A DNA stretch of 35,163 nt, taken from CAYXGE01 sp964464435 (lineage in GTDB: Bacteria > Pseudomonadota > Gammaproteobacteria > Burkholderiales > Methylophilaceae). Position 1 is the first letter of the stretch. Each line of letters starts with the position of its first letter. The notes under the pieces were generated by a model. That model saw only the letters and a list, made by a program, of their open reading frames with translations. It did no database searches and was not told the DNA's origin. Shown here in pieces: positions 1-8,252 of this stretch. The DNA lies in NCBI GenBank assembly GCA_964464435.1, contig CAYXGE010000008.1:1-35163 (forward strand). The letters run 5' to 3'. The translations under genes were made by a program, and so were the position numbers.

Positions 1-183
1 AATGTTGGGCATGGTTCTAAAGGTCTGATTACTGCGCCGTTTTGCGCAGAAATTCTTGCTAGCCTCATTTGCCAAGAGCCTTTGCCTATTGATGCTGAGC
101 TAGCGATTGCTATTAACCCTAACCGCTATACATTACGTGAAATGGGGCTTAAACGGCTCATCACTCAATGCGCTTTGAGGTAA
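1..183 (+). CDS. mnmC: C-terminal end of MnmC (tRNA 5-methylaminomethyl-2-thiouridine biosynthesis bifunctional protein), 5' truncated by the window edge
   Basis: An open frame runs from the first base to a TAA at 181-183 and gives 60 residues. The stretch GHGSKGLITAPFCAEILA, followed by EPLP and NPNRY, matches the end of the FAD-dependent oxidoreductase (MnmC2) half of MnmC, where a GSRGL..APL.AE.LA segment closes the FAD site and an NPNR motif follows. MnmC finishes the mnm5s2U modification at the wobble position of some tRNAs. Only the tail is visible, so the methyltransferase half cannot be confirmed; another protein of the same oxidoreductase fold is possible but less likely. The next gene starts 10 bp downstream on the same strand. 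Confidence 0.7.
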   Translation, partial: NVGHGSKGLITAPFCAEILASLICQEPLPIDAELAIAINPNRYTLREMGLKRLITQCALR

Positions 184-193
184 TATTGCACAT

Positions 194-2014
194 ATGGATG
201 CCTTACAACAACTCAAAACCGCGATTGCAAAAACACCAGACGACCCTGCTTTGCACTATGATTTAGGCGGTGTGTATTTAGCCGCGCAGCAACACAAAGA
301 GGCAGTGGCCGCATATCAAACAGCGCTCAATTTAGCGCCTAATCACCCGCAAATTTTATTGCAATTAGGCAACTGTTATAGCGCGCTTCACCAGCAGAAA
401 AATGCAGCCAATTACTTTCAACAAAGTGCCCAAGTTGAGCCTAGCAATGCCGCTTTTTTTAACTTAGGAAACGCCCAACGTGAAATGGGACAAGTAGAAC
501 AAGCCTTAGCAAGTTACCAAAGAGCGATTCAACTCAACCCAAAAGATGCCGATGCTTATAATAATATTGGCAACGTGCTGCGCGAACTGGGTCAGTTGGA
601 CAAAGCCATACAAGCCTACGAAACAGCCCTGCAACTTAACCCCAAGCTGTACCACGCTAAAGTCCATTTAGTGCATCAAAAGCAACATATCTGTGATTGG
701 CAACATTTGTCAGAAGACATTCAACAAATACGAGATTTGGTCAACCATACACCTCAAGCCTTGGTATCCCCGTTTGCCTTTTTAGCCATGCCTAAAACAA
801 CGGCTTTAGAACAGTTAAAATGTTCAAGTAATTGGTTAAATAATAAATATAATATATTGAATAAATTAACTATTAATAAAAATAAAAAACAAAACTCAGC
901 GATTAGAATTGCCTATTTGTCTAGTGATTTCAGATTACATCCTCTTGCGTTTTTAATCACAGAGTTGATTGAGTCACACGACAGAACGCGCTTTGAAATA
1001 CTAGGCTACGCCTACGGACTAGATGACAAAAGTGCTGAACGTAAACGCCTTGAACAAGCATTTGATAGCTTTATTAATATTCATGATTGGTCATTAGAGG
1101 CTGTTGCAAAAGATATCGCGGCTCGTGAAGTGGATATTTTAATTGATCTAACTGGATATACCCAAACCAGCCGCAGTGGCATTGCCGCAATGCGCCCAGC
1201 TAAAGTACAAGTCAATTGGCTTGGCTTTCCAGGGAGCATGGGCTACATCACACGCAATGGCATCCAAGAACCACTGTTTGATTACCTCATTACAGACGAA
1301 ACTATAACACCAAAGGGTATTGAGCAAGGCTATGCAGAAACCTTAATCAAATTGCCATGTTATCAGCCCAACAATAGCAGTCGCCCTGTCGGCAAATCAC
1401 CATCAAGAGAATCTCTTGGCTTACCAGAGGATGCTTTTGTATTCTGTTGCTTTAATCAAACCTTTAAAATCACGCCAGATGTGTTTAATGCATGGATGCA
1501 TATTCTAAAAGCGGTACCAAACGCGGTGCTATGGCTTTTAGAATGCAATCGATGGGCTAAAGCCAATTTAATCAAAGCCGCAGAACAATCTGGTATTGCT
1601 GGAAATAGACTAATTTTTGCGCCAAGAGTAGCCATTGCCGAACATTTGGCGCGACATCTGCACGCAGATTTATTTTTAGACACTGCGCCCTATAATGCAC
1701 ATACTACTTGTAGTGATGCCCTTTATATGGGGCTACCCGTGCTTACACTGTGTGGAGAAACCTTTGCAAGCCGAGTGGCTGCTAGCCTGCTTAGGCAATG
1801 TCAGCTTGACACTTTGATTACCCAAGATTTATCGCAATACCAAACATTAGCTATTAACATTGCACAAGATCATCATTTGTATCATCAAATAAAACAAAAG
1901 CTAACCCAACCTAAGCGCTTACCTTTATTCGAACCTGCTTCATTTGTTAAGAAACTTGAGCAAGCCTATTTGGATATGCTAGAGTTGACGCAACGAAAAG
2001 AAAGTACACAATAG
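194..2014 (+). CDS. TPR-repeat protein with GT41 (O-GlcNAc transferase-like) glycosyltransferase domain
   Basis: The 606-residue protein has about four tetratricopeptide repeats in residues 1-155 (units ending in LNLAPNHP, AQVEPSN, IQLNPKD and LQLNPK). A C-terminal domain follows with hallmarks of family GT41: SSDFRLHPLAFL (the His of the OGT catalytic region), IDLTGYT, NWLGFPGSMG, FKITPDVFNAW and a nucleotide-binding segment LDTAPYNAHTTCSDAL ending in ASRVAASLL. Eukaryotic OGT and bacterial relatives move a sugar from a UDP donor to Ser/Thr; the bacterial substrates are mostly unknown. There is no signal peptide, so it should be cytoplasmic. Residues about 200-235 form a Lys/Asn/Leu-rich linker encoded by very AT-rich DNA. 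pilU starts 11 bp after the stop, so the two are probably co-transcribed. The acceptor cannot be read from sequence; a pilus protein is only a guess. Confidence 0.85.
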   Translation: MDALQQLKTAIAKTPDDPALHYDLGGVYLAAQQHKEAVAAYQTALNLAPNHPQILLQLGNCYSALHQQKNAANYFQQSAQVEPSNAAFFNLGNAQREMGQVEQALASYQRAIQLNPKDADAYNNIGNVLRELGQLDKAIQAYETALQLNPKLYHAKVHLVHQKQHICDWQHLSEDIQQIRDLVNHTPQALVSPFAFLAMPKTTALEQLKCSSNWLNNKYNILNKLTINKNKKQNSAIRIAYLSSDFRLHPLAFLITELIESHDRTRFEILGYAYGLDDKSAERKRLEQAFDSFINIHDWSLEAVAKDIAAREVDILIDLTGYTQTSRSGIAAMRPAKVQVNWLGFPGSMGYITRNGIQEPLFDYLITDETITPKGIEQGYAETLIKLPCYQPNNSSRPVGKSPSRESLGLPEDAFVFCCFNQTFKITPDVFNAWMHILKAVPNAVLWLLECNRWAKANLIKAAEQSGIAGNRLIFAPRVAIAEHLARHLHADLFLDTAPYNAHTTCSDALYMGLPVLTLCGETFASRVAASLLRQCQLDTLITQDLSQYQTLAINIAQDHHLYHQIKQKLTQPKRLPLFEPASFVKKLEQAYLDMLELTQRKESTQ

Positions 2015-2025
2015 GACAATTATCT

Positions 2026-3141
2026 ATGGCAGCAATCGACATTACGCCCATTTTAAAATTCATGGTAGATAAGTCAGGTTCTGATTTGTTTTTTAGCACT
2101 GGGACTGCCATTCATATTGAAGTGGAAGGTAATACACGCCCTATCAACGGTCAAGTGATGGGGCCTGGTATGGTAAAAGAAATTGCCTACTCGATTATGA
2201 GCCCTGCCCAACAAGCTGAATTTGAACGCGAACTTGAGATGAACTTTGCCATGAGCCGTGATGAAATTGGTCGTTTTCGCGTCAATGTGTTTAAACAGCG
2301 TGGTGAAGTTTCCATGGTGATTCGCCACATTAAAGATGAGATTCCATCTTTTGAGCAACTGGGTTTACCGTCCATTTTAAAAGATTTAATTTTAAAACAA
2401 CGTGGACTTATTTTGGTAGTAGGCGCTACAGGTTCAGGTAAATCAACCACCCTAGCCTCCATGATTGACTATCGTAACCGTAACGAAAGCGGACACATTC
2501 TTACACTAGAAGACCCCATTGAGTTTGTTCACTCACACCAAAAGTCTGTGGTAGACCAACGTGAAATTGGTATTGATACCCATAGTTTTGACAACGGCCT
2601 TAAAAATGCGATGCGCCAAGCACCTGATGTCATTTTAATTGGGGAAGTACGGGATGCTGATAGCATGAAACATGCCTTATCTTATGCTGAAACAGGACAT
2701 TTATGCTTAGCCACATTACATGCTAATAATGCAAATCAGGCCTTGGAACGTATTGTTTCATTTTTTCCGCCAGATGCAAAACAAGGCTTGTTGCTAGGCT
2801 TATCACTCAACTTAGTTGGCATTATTTCACAACGTTTGGTGCCTGGCGTGTTGGCAAAACGTGTTGCGGCGATTGAGGTGTTAATTAACACCCCTTATAT
2901 TGGGGAGTTAATTATGAAGTCTAAAACAGACGAGATTAAAGAAATTATGGCTAATAATACCGATATAGGCATGTGCTCATTTGACCAAGCCCTGTTTAGG
3001 TTATTTAGCACAGGTAAAATCACTGAAGAAAACGCGCTTAATTTTGCTGACTCACGCAATGATCTCTCACTCAAAATCCGCTTTGCAGCCGAAGGTTCAA
3101 CGGGCGGCGCAGGTGGTTTTGGTAGCATTATTAATAGTTAG
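2026..3141 (+). CDS. pilU: PilU, type IV pilus twitching-motility ATPase (PilT family)
   Basis: PilU is an accessory retraction ATPase that works with PilT at the inner-membrane base of the type IV pilus. The 371-residue product has the Walker A motif GATGSGKST at 133-141, an Asp box LEDPIEFVH at 161-169, Walker B ILIGEVRD at about 203-210 and a His box ending in TLHANNA at about 230-236. The opening, DITPILKFMVDKSGSDLFFSTG, and the Gly-rich C-terminal tail fit PilU better than PilT. An AGGA lies upstream of the ATG. The gene follows the TPR-glycosyltransferase by 11 bp and converges with the EamA gene. pilT, which usually sits next to pilU, is not in the window. Confidence 0.92.
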   Translation: MAAIDITPILKFMVDKSGSDLFFSTGTAIHIEVEGNTRPINGQVMGPGMVKEIAYSIMSPAQQAEFERELEMNFAMSRDEIGRFRVNVFKQRGEVSMVIRHIKDEIPSFEQLGLPSILKDLILKQRGLILVVGATGSGKSTTLASMIDYRNRNESGHILTLEDPIEFVHSHQKSVVDQREIGIDTHSFDNGLKNAMRQAPDVILIGEVRDADSMKHALSYAETGHLCLATLHANNANQALERIVSFFPPDAKQGLLLGLSLNLVGIISQRLVPGVLAKRVAAIEVLINTPYIGELIMKSKTDEIKEIMANNTDIGMCSFDQALFRLFSTGKITEENALNFADSRNDLSLKIRFAAEGSTGGAGGFGSIINS

Positions 3142-3162
3142 CGCATAGCAGTTTATTTTTAG

Positions 3163-4044
3163 CTATACACGCTCATGCTCCTCTATATTTGCTGCATAGA
3201 GGGCTGCCCCGATAATGAGTAACCCACCTATCCAATCATTTGGCGACATGACTTCGTCAGCCAAATAATAAGAAGCAATCGCAGCAACGACTAACTCAAA
3301 TAAAAACAATACCGATGCTCTTGTAGCGGGCATATGAGTAACCCCATATTGCACTAACAAAGTAGCGGCTACTAACAGTAATGCAATAAAGGTCATTACC
3401 ACCCAATTAAGCAGTGTAAACTGATTTGGCAAGGTAGCAGGTTGCGCTTGCATACACATGACAATTAAAGCCAGCCCCATCACGCCCAACCATACCGACA
3501 TGGACTTAGCTGCCAAACTTAAATGATGTGAGCGTCTGGTAATTACATTGGTGAGCGAAAACCCCATACCAGAGCCTAATGCAAGCCACTCAGAGGCGTT
3601 ATTAGGTAACGGTAACGCATTGGGCTGCCAAAGCATAATAAACGCCCCACACAACGATATTGCAACCATTAATACGCTGCGTTTATCTGTACGTTCTTTT
3701 AGCCAAAAATGCGCTAAAAACATGGTCCATACTGGTGATAAATAAAACAACAGCATCACCCGCATGACCTCACCATCAATCACTGCCAGCACATAGGTTA
3801 AATTTGTCCAGCCCGCTACTAATGCCAACATCCATATTGTTCTGGGCAAACGATGCAGGCCATTAAATTGCTTAAAGAATATGAGTGCGCCTATAGTTGA
3901 GGCAATCAAGTAGGTATAAAAACTTGAGGCCACTCCTGTAACCCCTGCTTCTTGCATGATGCGATACGGGTACCAAATCACCCCCCAACACAATGCACCA
4001 AATAGTAAGCCAAAAATTGCTAGATAATTTTTTGTTGAAGCCAT
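3163..4044 (-). CDS. EamA/DMT-superfamily transporter
   Basis: The 293-residue protein is almost entirely hydrophobic and reads as about ten membrane helices in two halves of five, the standard layout of EamA (RhaT-like) drug/metabolite exporters. WGVIWYP in the first helix and the closing ASYYLADEVMSPNDWIGG segment are typical of the family; the latter resembles the conserved E...W.G region before the last helix. The product sits in the inner membrane; the substrate cannot be predicted. A GGAG lies 4-5 nt before the ATG. The gene is convergent with pilU and divergent from dapC across about 98 bp that must hold both promoters. Confidence 0.85.
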   Translation of the reverse strand: MASTKNYLAIFGLLFGALCWGVIWYPYRIMQEAGVTGVASSFYTYLIASTIGALIFFKQFNGLHRLPRTIWMLALVAGWTNLTYVLAVIDGEVMRVMLLFYLSPVWTMFLAHFWLKERTDKRSVLMVAISLCGAFIMLWQPNALPLPNNASEWLALGSGMGFSLTNVITRRSHHLSLAAKSMSVWLGVMGLALIVMCMQAQPATLPNQFTLLNWVVMTFIALLLVAATLLVQYGVTHMPATRASVLFLFELVVAAIASYYLADEVMSPNDWIGGLLIIGAALYAANIEEHERV

Positions 4045-4142
4045 GCTACTCCGATTATAATTAAACCTAATACAAAACCACCGTTTTTCATGACTTGGAT
4101 ATTATCCACTTGCTGAAAAGAAACGACATTAATAAATAACCA

Positions 4143-5333
4143 ATGATGAACCCTAACCTAAATAAATTACAACCTTACCCTTTTCAACGATTACGCGATT
4201 TATTTGCAGGCATTACGCCCAACGCAAAATATACAGCAGTTAATTTATCGATTGGCGAACCTAAGCATGAAACACCTAGCGTGATTCAAGAGGCATTAGT
4301 GCAATCTTTGTCTGGTTTATCCAATTATCCCACAACACTTGGAGTATTAGCACTGAGACAAGCCATTTCAGATTGGGCTTCACGTCGATATCAAATTCCA
4401 GCATTAGACGTTGAAAAAGAGATTATTCCCATTAATGGTAGCCGTGAGGCCTTGTTTGCCTTTGCCCAAGCGGTCATTGACAACAGCCGCCCTGCCCCCA
4501 TTGTGATTAGCCCCAATCCGTTTTACCAAATTTATGAAGGCGCCGCATTTTTAGCAGGCGCAGAACCCTACTTCATCAATACTCTGCCAGAAAATAATCA
4601 CGCCATGGACTTTGAAAGCGTGCCCGAGAGCATTTTACAGCGTACGCAACTCGCTTATGTATGCTCGCCTGGCAACCCTTCAGGTAAAGTAATGAGCTTA
4701 GCGCAATGGGAAACTCTCTTTAAATTGTCAGACCGTTATGGCTTTATCATCGCCGCCGATGAATGTTATTCAGAAATTTATTTTGACGAAAGCACGCCGC
4801 CATTGGGCGCACTTCAAGCAGCACATCAGCTAGGACGTGACTACACGCGGCTTGTTATCTTTAGTTCTTTGTCTAAGCGTTCTAATGTTCCCGGCATGCG
4901 TTCAGGATTTGTAGCGGGGGATGCTAAAATATTAGAAAAATTTCTGCTTTACCGCACGTATCATGGCTGTGCCATGAGCCCTGTTGTACAGTCTGCCAGC
5001 ATGTATGCATGGCAAGATGAACAGCATGTGATTGAAAACCGTAAACTTTATGCTGAAAAGTTTAACACTATTGTACCGATGCTAAAGTCAGTTTGGCCTG
5101 AAATTGAAATGCCAGATGCTGCGTTTTATTGTTGGGTACGCACTGGACAAGATGATTTAAGTTTGGCTCAAACATTGTATCGAGATTTAAATATTACCGC
5201 TCTACCAGGGAGCTTTTTAGCACGTGAAGCCCATGGCATAAACCCAGGTAAAGGTTTTATTCGTATGGCTCTAGTTGAACCTCTAGCGCAGTGCGTTGAG
5301 GCAGCAACGCGAATTCAACATCATTTTAGATAA
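4143..5333 (+). CDS. dapC: N-succinyldiaminopimelate aminotransferase, DapC type (PLP class I/II)
   Basis: DapC transfers the amino group from glutamate to N-succinyl-2-amino-6-oxopimelate in lysine and peptidoglycan precursor synthesis. The 396-residue protein shows the class I/II aminotransferase signatures: the start NLNKLQPYPFQRLRDL typical of betaproteobacterial DapC, the PLP-binding NPSG segment at about 178-181, ADECYSEIYF at 205-214 and the Schiff-base lysine K245 in SSLSKRSNVPG. Two ATGs in tandem open the gene and no strong ribosome-binding site is visible. It is divergent from the EamA gene and converges with the TonB-like gene only 6 bp away. Other aminotransferases share the fold, so the substrate rests on overall similarity. 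Confidence 0.85.
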   Translation: MMNPNLNKLQPYPFQRLRDLFAGITPNAKYTAVNLSIGEPKHETPSVIQEALVQSLSGLSNYPTTLGVLALRQAISDWASRRYQIPALDVEKEIIPINGSREALFAFAQAVIDNSRPAPIVISPNPFYQIYEGAAFLAGAEPYFINTLPENNHAMDFESVPESILQRTQLAYVCSPGNPSGKVMSLAQWETLFKLSDRYGFIIAADECYSEIYFDESTPPLGALQAAHQLGRDYTRLVIFSSLSKRSNVPGMRSGFVAGDAKILEKFLLYRTYHGCAMSPVVQSASMYAWQDEQHVIENRKLYAEKFNTIVPMLKSVWPEIEMPDAAFYCWVRTGQDDLSLAQTLYRDLNITALPGSFLAREAHGINPGKGFIRMALVEPLAQCVEAATRIQHHFR

Positions 5334-5339
5334 TGTCCA

Positions 5340-6260
5340 TCAATTAAACCGTTTGCCTGCCTCGCTAAAAAACTCTTGCATTAAAAACGCTTCTAGACCA
5401 GCGTTATCTTCTTGGCGCGCTGATAGCACAATGACTTTGCCGAGTCGTTGTGATTCCCAGTTAAAATCCTTTTGATGATAGCGTCTGATTAAGGAAATCA
5501 TGCGCTTAACTACCGCTAGGTGAATATCCTCTCCAGGCTGCGCTTCAACCTGAATCAACTCTTGCTTTGCACTACTAATACTATTGGTCCAACCCTTAAA
5601 AGTAAATTGCGCGTGTTGTTCACTCATATTCACAATCTGAAATAAGCCATTAACGCCCATTTGTAAGTTTCTTTGAATAATCGCATCTCTACGATCGCTC
5701 TCTGACATTTTCTCAGCAGGGGCATCTTGCCAAATATCTGGAGAAACACCCTGCGCTGCAGCACGTTTGGCTCGCTGCGCAGCTACATAACTTGCCATAT
5801 CGGTCGGTGCATCAGGGCTTGGGTTTGATTTTGGCAATTTAGTATCCGGTTTAACGCTAGGCGCCTCTGTTGGTGCTTGGTTTGGCGTTTGGGTTGGAGT
5901 AGGCACCATCCAATCAGGGATTTGCTCTGATTTCGGAATCGCAATGACTTTTCTATCTTCAGACCTAGTTGTTTTTCTTTGCTTTGGTTGATTAGGTTTT
6001 ACTGGTTCTGGTTTTATTACCACTTCAGGTTCACTAGGTATGATTGGACTAGGTGGCAACGAAGGAGAAGCTAAACGTACACTCAATGGTTGATTTCGTC
6101 TAATTTCAGAAGACTCAAGCTGAATAGTAGGATGTAGAAAATAGAATAGTATCAAATGTAAAATAAGTGATATTGAAATAGCGATTAAGGTACTTTTACG
6201 CAACTTAAGATGAATTTCATCAGCTGGTTTGCTAAAAAAATGCGTACTAAATTCTGACAT
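5340..6260 (-). CDS. Single-pass, proline-rich TonB-like membrane protein of unknown function
   Basis: The 306-residue protein has a short charged N-terminus, one membrane helix at about residues 23-45 (STLIAISISLILHLILFYFL) and then a periplasmic-type stretch rich in Pro, Lys and Ser (about 55-160). A folded C-terminal region of about 130 residues follows, with motif-like segments MGVNGLFQIVNMS, FKGW and RRYHQKDFNWES. N-in topology plus a Pro-rich spacer recalls TonB and TolA, which span the periplasm. The usual TonB C-terminal YP motif is not evident and no ExbB/ExbD genes are nearby, so energy transduction is not supported. It lies 18 bp behind miaA on the same strand and is probably co-transcribed with it. 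Confidence 0.6.
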   Translation of the reverse strand: MSEFSTHFFSKPADEIHLKLRKSTLIAISISLILHLILFYFLHPTIQLESSEIRRNQPLSVRLASPSLPPSPIIPSEPEVVIKPEPVKPNQPKQRKTTRSEDRKVIAIPKSEQIPDWMVPTPTQTPNQAPTEAPSVKPDTKLPKSNPSPDAPTDMASYVAAQRAKRAAAQGVSPDIWQDAPAEKMSESDRRDAIIQRNLQMGVNGLFQIVNMSEQHAQFTFKGWTNSISSAKQELIQVEAQPGEDIHLAVVKRMISLIRRYHQKDFNWESQRLGKVIVLSARQEDNAGLEAFLMQEFFSEAGKRFN

Positions 6261-6278
6261 TTAATATAATATTTTACT

Positions 6279-7088
6279 TTAACTATTTATTTTAATAAAT
6301 TGATTTATATTAATTAATGCTTCATTAAAAAGTGTTTCACTGAGGCAATCTAATGACAAGGTGTTTTCCATGCCACGTAACCAAGTCAGCTGTCTTTTTG
6401 CAAGCTGTCTTGTTGCAAATACGCCTTTATCTTGCAAAGTCTGTTCATCATATTCACCATTTAAATAGGCTAATGCTTGCCTGTAACCTACACATCGCAT
6501 TGAAGTAGAGTCAGCATGCAAAGATGGGTATTGCAACAATAGTGCTTTGACTTCATCAATAAAACCAGCAGCTAACATTTGCTTAAAACGTGTCTCGATT
6601 CGTGCATGTAAGACTTTTCTATCACTAGGGACTAATGCAATTTTTAATAAGCGATACGGCAAAGCACTTTGTTGCTGTTGCGCGTAAAGCGCAGTCATGG
6701 TGCTACCTGATACAGCATAGACCTCTAATGCACGTTGTATGCGCTGCATNNNNNNNNNNNNNNNNNNNNNNNNNNNNNNNNNNNNNNNNNNNNNNNNNNN
6801 NNNNNNNNNNNNNNNNNNNNNNNNNNNNNNNNNNNNNNNNNNNNNNNNNGCAGAATAAGCTTGTGTTGGTTTAATAATATCAATCAGGTGATGTGGTGCC
6901 AGCTTGAGCGTTGCCGCATCTGGCTTAGCTGTGCCGATATCCATGCCTTGATATACCAAGGCAGAGTCAACACTAATCAATTCAATAGGTAGTTGCTGAT
7001 GAAGCGAAACGGCAAGATTTGTCTTACCGCTAGCAGTAGGACCCATAATAAAAATGGCAGGAGGTAAAGATGTCATGCAACCACTCAT
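6279..7088 (-). CDS. miaA: tRNA dimethylallyltransferase MiaA, interrupted by an assembly gap
   Basis: MiaA adds a dimethylallyl group to N6 of A37 in tRNAs reading codons that start with U. The 5' part encodes the P-loop GPTASGKT, the substrate-binding ELISVDSALVYQGMDIGT and PHHLIDI. The 3' part encodes QRIQRALEVY, CVGYRQAL and ATRQLAKRQLTWLRG. Between them lie 100 N, which would supply about 34 residues, whereas family members have roughly 85 there, so about 150 bp more is missing than shown. I chose the ATG at 7088; the frame extends to a TTG at 7094, and an ATG at 7076 fits the usual N-terminus as well. There is no sign that the gene itself is broken. Confidence 0.9.
   Translation of the reverse strand: MSGCMTSLPPAIFIMGPTASGKTNLAVSLHQQLPIELISVDSALVYQGMDIGTAKPDAATLKLAPHHLIDIIKPTQAYSXXXXXXXXXXXXXXXXXXXXXXXXXXXXXXXXXXMQRIQRALEVYAVSGSTMTALYAQQQQSALPYRLLKIALVPSDRKVLHARIETRFKQMLAAGFIDEVKALLLQYPSLHADSTSMRCVGYRQALAYLNGEYDEQTLQDKGVFATRQLAKRQLTWLRGMENTLSLDCLSETLFNEALININQFIKINS
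6750..6849. other. Assembly gap (100 N) inside miaA
   Basis: Exactly 100 N, the conventional placeholder for a scaffold gap of unknown size. From the missing part of MiaA the true gap should be about 250 nt. Reading frame is kept across 100 N only by chance. Confidence 0.97.
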
Positions 7089-7140
7089 AGTCAAATAAGC
7101 TGGCTATTATGAAGGGTTGTTGCTTACAAACCAATAGTAG

Positions 7141-7551
7141 CTAATCGTATTTGATATATTTAAATCTAGCATCCTCATTAGGTGTGCCTTCTAGCGCAGA
7201 AGGTTTACCATCAACCAGTTGCTTATGTGGTTGCCACTGCACAACCTCTTCAATTTTTTTGGCTAACTCAAAATCTTTATCCGTAATGCCTTTGGCGCTA
7301 TGTGTGCATAATTTAACCAGAACAAAAGCATAAGAAATTGATAAGTCTGGATGATGCCAAGCCGCCTCGGCCAGATGCCCTATGGTATTCACCACCATAA
7401 GGGTACCTTTCCAACCGCTAGTTTTGTATTTACGGCGTATCCAACCGTTTTCCAAAAACCAGTGTGGCAATTCTAAATTAAGTTTAGCATTGACCTCGTC
7501 ATCAGAGTAAACACGCTCATGGGTTGCTGGCTCGTTAATTTTATCACTCAT
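7141..7551 (-). CDS. Pterin-4a-carbinolamine dehydratase family protein
   Basis: The 136-residue protein carries the PCD/DCoH core: W..ENG.I.RKYK, the HHPD motif at 66-69 where the His residues form the dehydration site, and the LCTHSAKGITDKDFELAKKI helix. Known PCDs dehydrate 4a-hydroxytetrahydropterins after aromatic amino acid hydroxylation. No hydroxylase is present here. The gene lies 19 bp behind the MfnE-like gene within a run of cofactor genes, so a role in H4MPT synthesis or repair is more likely; PCD-like genes are known companions of H4MPT genes in methylotrophs. It is about 25-30 residues longer than minimal PCDs because of N- and C-terminal tails. The exact pterin substrate is unknown. 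Confidence 0.85.
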   Translation of the reverse strand: MSDKINEPATHERVYSDDEVNAKLNLELPHWFLENGWIRRKYKTSGWKGTLMVVNTIGHLAEAAWHHPDLSISYAFVLVKLCTHSAKGITDKDFELAKKIEEVVQWQPHKQLVDGKPSALEGTPNEDARFKYIKYD

Positions 7552-7570
7552 GTTTATTTAAACTCACGCA

Positions 7571-8200
7571 TTAATTAAGCACTTCTATTGCATTCTGTTT
7601 CAGTGCATCTTCATGAAAAGATTCATTAAATATCGAATATTGGGTTTTATCTAAAATCCATGTTTTAAATTTATTTTTGGCGTCTGCTTGCAGTATTGCC
7701 TGATTAAAATAAGGATCTACCCATCCACGTTCAATTAAGCTGTTGACCGATAACTGCTCGGCTTTTACCGTCACCGATTTAACAATCACCAAATGTGCTG
7801 CCTCTAGTTTATGCGCTAGCCACGCCGCCAAACTATCTGAGCTGACATCCCAACTTTTTGGAATATCATCTGCGGCATTTACCATTCTGCTCGCAAGCCA
7901 AACAATCCCTAAATGTTGCCAGCCACGCTCGGCAATTTCTAACTCACAATCTGCTGCCACCAGTGCAGGATTTAACCCTATCATCATGACGCCATATTGC
8001 TCCATTGCCATGACTGCCATACGGTGCGCTGTTGCATTATCCACGCCGCTTAGAATTTGCGCTTGCTCAACAGCATCAGCAAAAACACCGCCGCCCGGGA
8101 CAATAATTACTTTGCCATCGCCATTTTTTGCAATCATATCCAACCAAGCACGCAGCTCGCCTGAACCAATTAAGCTTCCGCCTAATTTGATGACCCACAT
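7571..8200 (-). CDS. Amino-acid-kinase-family protein, MfnE-like (probable furan-methanol phosphate kinase of methylofuran synthesis)
   Basis: The 209-residue protein opens with MWVIKLGGSLIGSGEL and has VIIVPGGGVFADAV, the two Gly-rich nucleotide-binding segments of the amino acid kinase fold. The segment SWDVSSDSLAAWLA, with the Asp/Ser pair, follows the pattern of the second half of the fold. In methanogens MfnE, of this family, phosphorylates 5-(aminomethyl)-3-furanmethanol phosphate during methanofuran synthesis. Position among MfnF-like, MfnD-like and pabB genes supports the same job for methylofuran here. It is shorter than UMP or glutamate kinases, as MfnE is. GAGGG lies 6 nt before the ATG. 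The family is clear; the substrate is inferred from neighbours. Confidence 0.75.
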   Translation of the reverse strand: MWVIKLGGSLIGSGELRAWLDMIAKNGDGKVIIVPGGGVFADAVEQAQILSGVDNATAHRMAVMAMEQYGVMMIGLNPALVAADCELEIAERGWQHLGIVWLASRMVNAADDIPKSWDVSSDSLAAWLAHKLEAAHLVIVKSVTVKAEQLSVNSLIERGWVDPYFNQAILQADAKNKFKTWILDKTQYSIFNESFHEDALKQNAIEVLN

Positions 8201-8252
8201 GTTATCCCTCGACTTTTCTTTATTGACTACAGGTGATAACGGGTTATTATTA

